Shown here piece by piece: positions 56,905-64,000 of a stretch of DNA of 64,000 nucleotides. The stretch comes from Thiococcus pfennigii (GTDB lineage: Bacteria > Pseudomonadota > Gammaproteobacteria > Chromatiales > Chromatiaceae). Where the stretch lies: NCBI RefSeq assembly GCF_016583835.1, contig NZ_NRRW01000007.1, forward strand, positions 1 to 64,000, given 5' to 3'. Made by a program: the position numbers and the translations under genes. How positions within the stretch are numbered: position 1 is the first letter of the stretch; every line of letters starts with the position of its first letter. The notes beneath the pieces are model-generated. The model had not been told where the DNA came from. It ran no database searches and saw nothing but the letters and a program-made list of their open reading frames with translations.

Positions 56905-57819
56905 ATGGACAGGGTGACGATGCCGCCGGTGGCTGCCATCACGGCAGGCGAGACGGCCCGGCTGCTGCGGCTGGCCACCTACGCCTCGGTCGCGACGGCG
57001 ACCGTGCTGATACTGGCCAAGGCCGGCACCTGGCTGGCGACCGACTCGGTCAGCGTGCTGGCCTCGCTCGTCGATTCCGTCATGGATGCCGGTGCCTCGC
57101 TCGTGAACCTGCTGGCCGTGCATTGGTCGCTGATGCCGCCGGATGCCGAGCACCGGTTCGGTCACGGCAAGGCACAGGCCCTGGCGGCCCTCGGTCAGGC
57201 GACCTTCATTGCCGGCTCGGCGCTGTTCCTCGGCCTGCAGGGGTTCGATCGGCTGCTCCATCCGCAGCCGATCGCGGCCGTAGGCGTCGGTCTCACGGTG
57301 ATCTGTCTGTCGATCCTGTTGACGATCGGCCTGTTGGCGGTGCAGCGCTACGTCATCCGCCGTACCGGCTCGCCGGCGATCCGCGCCGATGCGCTGCATT
57401 ACGCGACGGATCTCGCGACCAACGGCGCAACCCTGCTCGCGCTCGTCTTTGCGGCCACCGGATGGTATGGCTTGGATCCGCTGGTCGGGCTGGCGATCGG
57501 GGTTTATGTATTCGCAAGTGCCGTGCGCATCGGCCGCGAGGCCGTCGAGCTCCTGATGGATCGCGAGCTGCCCGATGAGGAACGCGCGGAGATCATCGCG
57601 CTGGCCCGCGCCGTGCCGCTGGTGCGCGGTGTGCATGGTTTGAGGACTCGGCGCTCTGGCCAACTGCTGATCATCCAGCTCCACGTGTCGCTCGATGACC
57701 AGCTCCCGCTGTTGGACGCCCACGCGGTCGCCTGCGAGATGGAGGAACGGATCCGGGCACGGCATCGCGAGTCCGACATCATCATCCATCTGGATCCGGT
57801 GTCGCTCGGCGAGGAGTAG
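56905..57819 (+). CDS. cation diffusion facilitator metal exporter (FieF-like)
   Basis: 304 residues. Six membrane helices; metal sites match FieF: DSVMDAGAS (Asp residues of helix 2), EHRFGHGKAQ and HYATDLATNG (His and Asp of helix 5), followed by a cytoplasmic C-terminal domain with VHGLRTRRSG and IIIHLDPV. It exports divalent iron, zinc or similar metals in exchange for protons. Start: ATG at 56905 or the in-frame GTG four codons earlier. It lies 37 bp behind the EF-hand gene and may be co-transcribed. Confidence 0.9.
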   Translation: MDRVTMPPVAAITAGETARLLRLATYASVATATVLILAKAGTWLATDSVSVLASLVDSVMDAGASLVNLLAVHWSLMPPDAEHRFGHGKAQALAALGQATFIAGSALFLGLQGFDRLLHPQPIAAVGVGLTVICLSILLTIGLLAVQRYVIRRTGSPAIRADALHYATDLATNGATLLALVFAATGWYGLDPLVGLAIGVYVFASAVRIGREAVELLMDRELPDEERAEIIALARAVPLVRGVHGLRTRRSGQLLIIQLHVSLDDQLPLLDAHAVACEMEERIRARHRESDIIIHLDPVSLGEE

Positions 57820-57881
57820 GGTGGCGAGCTGGTCGCTCGCCTTCGGACAAGCATTGGGGATTTGATTTAGAGATCGATGAT

Positions 57882-58457
57882 ATGCGAATGAAGACGATTC
57901 TTCTGTCGCTGCTGCTGATATCTGCCGGCGCTGCGGCGGTCGAGGGGCAGGAGGCGTCCTGGTCGGCGCTCAACGCCGAGGTCGAGTCCCGCTACCGGGC
58001 CGGCGACCACGCAGGTGCCATGGCGATCGCCGAGCAGGCCCTCAGTTTGGCCGAGCGGCAGGCCGATGCCGATCCGCTACCGCTGGCCGAGAGCCTCACC
58101 AACATGGCCCTGCTTCTGGGCGCACGGGGCGATTACGGTCCGGCCGAGCAGGCCTACCGGCGAGCGTTGGAGATCGAGGAGCGGGCGCTCGGTCCCGATG
58201 CCCCGGAGGTGGCGACGACCCTGAGCGACTTCGGCTGGCTCTACTATCGGCAGGGCCGCTACGGAGACGGCATCCCGCTCCTGAAGCGCGCCTTGGCCAT
58301 CCGGGAGAAGGCGCTCGGTCCAGACGACTACGATGTCGCCACGAGCCTGTCGAACCTCGGGGTCTTCTACCTGGCAGTGCAACGCGACGAAGAGGCACAG
58401 GCATTGTTTGCCCGCGCCGCGAAGATCTGGCACATGGGAGCGGACGATGTCATCTGA
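57882..58457 (+). CDS. exported tetratricopeptide-repeat protein
   Basis: 191 residues. Signal peptide (MRMKTILLSLLLISAGAAAV), then a TPR array: three or four repeats including AESLTNMALLLGARGDYGPA, ALGPDAPEVATTLSDFGWLY and ALGPDDYDVATSLSNLGVFY. The ALGPDxxxVATxLxxL form is the kinesin-light-chain type of TPR. It probably serves as a protein-binding scaffold in the periplasm. No partner is evident; it lies 62 bp after the metal exporter. Confidence 0.85.
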   Translation: MRMKTILLSLLLISAGAAAVEGQEASWSALNAEVESRYRAGDHAGAMAIAEQALSLAERQADADPLPLAESLTNMALLLGARGDYGPAEQAYRRALEIEERALGPDAPEVATTLSDFGWLYYRQGRYGDGIPLLKRALAIREKALGPDDYDVATSLSNLGVFYLAVQRDEEAQALFARAAKIWHMGADDVI

Positions 58458-58789
58458 CCGGTCAGGCCACTTCGGCCTCGTCGGAGTCGGGCCTTTCGAA
58501 GCGGTGCGGGCCACCCGGCACGACAGGACCGGTCCTGCCCCTCGGTCGCGGGCTGGCGGGCGGCGCGGTCGTTGCTCCGCCCGTCGGCCAGGCGGCGAGC
58601 GATGTGCGCGATGGCTCCGCCTCGATGGCGGTCGCAAGGCCAGCATGGAGCGGCGCCCCTCGGCCGCCAGCCCCAGGCTGGCGTGCCGCCTCGCGGCGCT
58701 TTTCCGGCATCGCCGCTTGACTCGCGTCGCACCGATGGCGAGGCTTGGCGTACTGTTGCCGACCACCTCGCTCAGCTGGACCCACCGAG
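58458..58789. other. intergenic region between the TPR and DUF218 genes
   Basis: 332 bp with no gene, tRNA or dispersed repeat that I can support. Confidence 0.45.
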
Positions 58790-59566
58790 ATGCTCTACCT
58801 CGACAAGCTGCTCGTCCAACTCGCCTATCCGCTCGGCCTGTCGCTCGCGCTCGCCCTGATGGCGCTGCTGCTCCTCGGGCTGGGGCGGCGGCGCCTGGGC
58901 GGGACGGCCCTCGCGGTCGCGATCGGCTGGCTCTGGCTGTGGTCGCTGCCGGCGGTCTCCGATGCGGTACGCTTGTCGTTGGAGGGGCGTTTCGCGAACC
59001 AGGCCGTTAGCGCCGTGCCGGCGGCCGATGTCGTCGTGGTCCTGGGCGGCGGCGTCTACGGCGCGCCACGCGATTGGCCCTATCCGAACCTCGGCCCGGC
59101 GGCCGATCGGGTCTGGCAGGCGGCGCGCGCCTGGCACGCCGGCAAGGCCCGCTGGTTGATCATCTCCGGGGGCGGCATGCCCTGGCAGGGCGATCGTCGG
59201 CCCGAGGCCGAGGCGATGCGCGGCCTGCTCACGGCACTCGGGGTGCCCGAGGAGGTGCAGTTGTCCGAGGACCGCAGCCGCAATACCCGCGAGAACGCCC
59301 TCTACAGCGCGGAACTGATCCGCGCGCAGGGCTTCGAACGGGTCCTGCTCGTCACCTCGGCGCTGCACATGCCGCGGGCGCTGGCGACCTTTCGCGCCGT
59401 CGGCATCGATGCGATACCGCTGCCGGCCGACTTCGAGGTGATGCCGGAGCCGTCACACCCGCTGCGCTGGATGCCGGACGCCCAGGCCCTCGTCGACAGC
59501 ACCCGGGCGTTGAAGGAGTATCTGGGGCTGTGGGTCTACCGCTGGCGGGGCTGGGCCGCCGGTTGA
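58790..59566 (+). CDS. DUF218 membrane protein (YdcF/ElyC/SanA family)
   Basis: 258 residues. Two N-terminal membrane helices (about residues 10-55) then an extracytoplasmic DUF218 domain: DVVVVLGGGVYG, WLIISGGGMPWQGD, SRNTRENALYS and TSALHMPRAL. Proteins of this layout (ElyC) influence peptidoglycan and lipid-carrier metabolism in E. coli; the biochemical function is not settled. The ATG at 58790 (MLYLDKLLVQL) gives a standard N-terminus. It is convergent with thiC across the repeat-filled 59567-60136. Confidence 0.87.
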   Translation: MLYLDKLLVQLAYPLGLSLALALMALLLLGLGRRRLGGTALAVAIGWLWLWSLPAVSDAVRLSLEGRFANQAVSAVPAADVVVVLGGGVYGAPRDWPYPNLGPAADRVWQAARAWHAGKARWLIISGGGMPWQGDRRPEAEAMRGLLTALGVPEEVQLSEDRSRNTRENALYSAELIRAQGFERVLLVTSALHMPRALATFRAVGIDAIPLPADFEVMPEPSHPLRWMPDAQALVDSTRALKEYLGLWVYRWRGWAAG

Positions 59567-59577
59567 GCACCGTGAAT

Positions 59578-59626
59578 CGGGTACGCCCTCGGGGCGTAAC
59601 CCGACGGGTGGCGGCCGCTGAGGCCC

Positions 59627-59649
<23 letters not shown>
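59578..59649 (+). repeat. truncated GTAGGTCGGGTTA composite repeat, joined to a thiC tail copy
   Basis: Left end missing; has GGGGCGTAACCCGACGGG then CTGTCGGGGTACGGCGCGCG, after which the sequence changes into the duplicated thiC end. The same junction occurs at about 60103. Confidence 0.7.
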
Positions 59650-59848
<199 letters not shown>

Positions 59849-59852
59849 GGCC

Positions 59853-59990
59853 GTAGGTCGGGTTAGCCCCTCGGGGCGTAACCCGACGGGCGGCGATGTG
59901 GCACCCGCCGAGGCCGCTGTCGGGTTACGGCGCGCGGCGAGCCAGTGCTTCGTCGGCAAGTGTCGTGGCGGCGCGCCTAACCCGACCTAC
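59853..59990. repeat. GTAGGTCGGGTTA composite repeat, full copy 3
   Basis: 138 bp with 13-base inverted ends GTAGGTCGGGTTA and TAACCCGACCTAC and internal GTAACCCGACGG/CTGTCGGGTTAC. The right interior differs from copies 1 and 2 (GGCGAGCCAGTGCTTCGTCG instead of the CAATCCTTTGTTTTA part). It begins five bases after the thiC fragment. Confidence 0.88.
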
Positions 59991-60016
59991 GGGCCGTGCT
60001 GGTCTTCGCCGGGGCT

Positions 60017-60103
60017 GTAGGTCGGGTTAGCCCCTCGGGGCGTAACCCGACGGGTGGCGATGTGGCGCCCGCCGAGGCCGCTGTCGGGGTACGGCGCGCG
60101 GGC
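60017..60103 (+). repeat. truncated GTAGGTCGGGTTA composite repeat next to the intact thiC end
   Basis: The left hairpin is complete (GTAGGTCGGGTTAGCCCCTC then GGGGCGTAACCCGACGGG), but the right half stops at CGGCGCGCGGG, 33 bp short of the thiC stop codon. The same truncation point appears at 59649. Confidence 0.8.
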
Positions 60104-60136
60104 CTGTTCGGTCTCGACCGATTTCCGGGTCGCCTC

Positions 60137-62296
<2,160 letters not shown>

Positions 62297-62330
62297 TTGA
62301 TCGGGAAGCTATACCAAGGGGCTCGGGTTT

Positions 62331-63233
62331 TCAACCGGCGGGCCGGTCGAGGAAGCGCATCGAGAGGTCGATGGCGGTGACGTCCTTGGTCAGGTCGCCG
62401 ACCGAGATGTCGTCGACGCCGGTCTCGGCGATCGCCCGCAGGCCGGCGAGCGTCACGCCGCCGGAGGCCTCGAGCCGCGCCCGACCGGCGGTCAGGGCAA
62501 CGGCGCGGCGCAGGTCGGCGAGGGCGAAGTTGTCGAGCAGCACATGGCGCGCCCCGGCGGCGAGGGCCTGTTCGAGCTCGGCGAGCGATTCGACCTCGAT
62601 CTCGACGGGCACCTGGGGGGCGATGGCCTGGGCGGCGGCGAGGGCGGCGGCGATCGAACCGGCGGCAAGGATGTGGTTCTCCTTGATCAGGATCGCGTCG
62701 TAGAGGCCCTGGCGATGGTTGTGGCAGCCGCCGCAGAGGACCGCGTACTTCTGCTGGACGCGCAGCCCGGGCAGGGTCTTGCGGGTATCGAGGATCCGCA
62801 CCGGCAGACCGGCGACGGCCTCGGCATAGCGGCGGGCGCGCGTCGCGGTGCCCGAGAGGGTCTGTAGATAGTTGAGCGCGGTGCGCTCGCCGGTCAGCAA
62901 GGCGCGGCTCGGCCCGGCGAGGCGGCAGATCCGCTGCCCGGCGGCGATCGCCTCGCCGTCGGCCCGATCCCAGGTCACCTCGACGGCCGGCTCGAGCAGC
63001 CGGAAGACCGTCTCCAGCCAGGCCTGCCCGCAGAGGACGGCGGCCTCGCGGGCGACGATCTCGACCTGCGAGTGCTGTCCGGCGGGGACCAGGGCGGCGG
63101 TCAGGTCGCCGGTGCCGATGTCCTCCTCGAGGGCCAGGCGGACTTGTTGCTCGATGACCGGCAGCCGCGGCCGGTGGCGGGTGAGCTGGTGGGGGTCTGC
63201 GGTGACGGTGGGGCGATCGGCCTGGACGGGCAT
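62331..63233 (-). CDS. nadC: nicotinate-nucleotide pyrophosphorylase (quinolinate phosphoribosyltransferase)
   Basis: 300 residues. Converts quinolinate and PRPP to nicotinate mononucleotide in NAD synthesis. Motifs: [90 protein letters not shown] and [13 protein letters not shown]. All PRPP- and quinolinate-binding residues appear to be present. ATG at 63233. It lies between the thiC riboswitch and the DUF1631 gene, all in the same direction but with separate spacing. Confidence 0.96.
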   Translation of the reverse strand: MPVQADRPTVTADPHQLTRHRPRLPVIEQQVRLALEEDIGTGDLTAALVPAGQHSQVEIVAREAAVLCGQAWLETVFRLLEPAVEVTWDRADGEAIAAGQRICRLAGPSRALLTGERTALNYLQTLSGTATRARRYAEAVAGLPVRILDTRKTLPGLRVQQKYAVLCGGCHNHRQGLYDAILIKENHILAAGSIAAALAAAQAIAPQVPVEIEVESLAELEQALAAGARHVLLDNFALADLRRAVALTAGRARLEASGGVTLAGLRAIAETGVDDISVGDLTKDVTAIDLSMRFLDRPAG

Positions 63234-63261
63234 CTCGGGGTGTCTGGATTGTGGACGAGGT

Positions 63262-64000
63262 TCAATGTTGAACGGAGCGCATCAGGGCCGTGATGGCGCG
63301 TTCGACGATGGCCTCGTCTTCGTGACCGATGACCTCGGCGGCGCCTTCGGCGAGCAGGGTGGCGAGTCGCTCGCGGTCGAGTTCGACCGTGCGGCGGCCT
63401 TTGCCGTCGATGAAGAGGTGTCGTGTGCCGTCTTGCGCCCGCCAGATGACCTTCAGGCGGACGTGCTCGGCGTCATCCCGGCGCAACGCGAGCCAGGTGC
63501 CGGGGGCGAGACGCACGGGCTCGCCGGTGGGGGGCGGAGCGGCCTTTACGAGGATCGGCGCAGCCACCGGGGTGTCATCGGGCTCGGGGGTCGTCTCGGC
63601 GGGTGACACCGGGGGGCCCTCCCCGCGTAGCGCGGCGAGTTGCAGGGCCTGCAGTTCGCGCAGCCAGCGAGCGATGCGACGGGAGTCGAGCAGGGTGTCG
63701 GCGAGTCCGAGACGCAGGTGTCGTAGGAGGCTCGGAACGCCCCGCAGGAGCTCGCGGCGCTCTTCCTGCGTGTCCTTCGGGCAGATGCTCCAGAGCAGGC
63801 GATCGACAAGCGCGACCTGAGCGCGCCAGGCCGACCCGTCCGGACCCTCCAGGACATGGGTCGTCGCCAGGACCTCGGCCCAACCTGTCTCGATGAGTTC
63901 GCGGATGGCCGGTGGCACCTGGCGGTAGCGCCGCAGGCGGGCGGCGATCGTCGCGGCGACGATCTGCGCGGTCGTGCTGGCCTCGGCACGCTCCTCGGCC
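63262..64000 (-). CDS. DUF1631 protein, C-terminal part
   Basis: The frame is open through the window edge, so the N-terminal part is missing; 245 residues are visible. The sequence [20 protein letters not shown], then [41 protein letters not shown] and a PilZ-like end ([40 protein letters not shown]) matches DUF1631, large cytoplasmic proteins of unknown function in Proteobacteria. A Pro/Glu-rich linker precedes the last domain. A GTG at 63918 is in frame but lies within the conserved region and is not the start. Confidence 0.82.
   Translation of the reverse strand, partial: AEERAEASTTAQIVAATIAARLRRYRQVPPAIRELIETGWAEVLATTHVLEGPDGSAWRAQVALVDRLLWSICPKDTQEERRELLRGVPSLLRHLRLGLADTLLDSRRIARWLRELQALQLAALRGEGPPVSPAETTPEPDDTPVAAPILVKAAPPPTGEPVRLAPGTWLALRRDDAEHVRLKVIWRAQDGTRHLFIDGKGRRTVELDRERLATLLAEGAAEVIGHEDEAIVERAITALMRSVQH

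Overview
The window is dense, high-G+C chromosomal DNA (visibly about two thirds G+C or more) from a gammaproteobacterium that fixes nitrogen. The evidence is a nifL-nifA pair (this arrangement is typical of Gammaproteobacteria), a seven-gene rnf set in the order rnfABCDGE...H, a cowN gene, and the rpsF-rpsR-DUF2232-rplI-dnaB-alr-radA neighbourhood. The c-type cytochromes (SHP-like and DHC), the Rnf complex and the many palindromic repeats would fit a purple sulfur bacterium (Chromatiaceae); that placement is inference, because no photosynthesis gene lies in the window.

Layout. 1-10.5 kb: housekeeping and envelope genes (CDP-archaeol-synthase-like tail, metallophosphoesterase, hisG, membrane protein, lytic transglycosylase, ppc, two small secreted proteins, trkH). 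10.7-20.9 kb: the nitrogen-fixation electron-supply and control block, rnfHEGDCBA on the minus strand, then a Uma2-type gene and a 52-bp tandem repeat, then nifL-nifA on the plus strand. A sigma-54 promoter and a NifA-type upstream sequence sit in front of rnfA. 21-31 kb: tRNA-Asn, an orphan FimT/GspH pseudopilin, an aspartate-type aminotransferase, uvrB, a PilZ protein with a type IV pilin carrying 16 copies of a Gly-Thr-Gly-Ser-Asp-Ser repeat, and mfd. 31-44 kb: accessory-rich, with tRNA-Cys, a 1388-residue membrane protein of unknown function, an SRAP protein, tRNA-Leu, cowN with NifA/sigma-54-like sites, a patatin, a DUF123 nuclease-like protein, yhbY, a second Uma2 gene, a DUF3050 protein and several repeat families. 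44.7-51.1 kb: ribosomal and replication genes in tight order. 51.2-56 kb: a PepSY/response-regulator/histidine-kinase operon divergent from a cytochrome b561 / SHP-like / two-DHC operon. 56-64 kb: an EF-hand protein, a CDF metal exporter, a TPR protein, a DUF218 protein, thiC with its TPP riboswitch and a duplicated 3' tail, nadC, and the end of a DUF1631 gene.

How it works together. NifL (redox/nitrogen sensing) restrains NifA. NifA with sigma-54 would switch on rnf, which reduces ferredoxin for nitrogenase, and cowN, which protects nitrogenase from CO. The nitrogenase structural genes are not here. The cytochrome operon is probably controlled by the divergent two-component system through GCTGAC direct repeats.

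At least four families of palindromic or composite intergenic repeats recur, one of them linked to a duplication of the thiC 3' end. I see no transposase, integrase, CRISPR array, rRNA or prophage.
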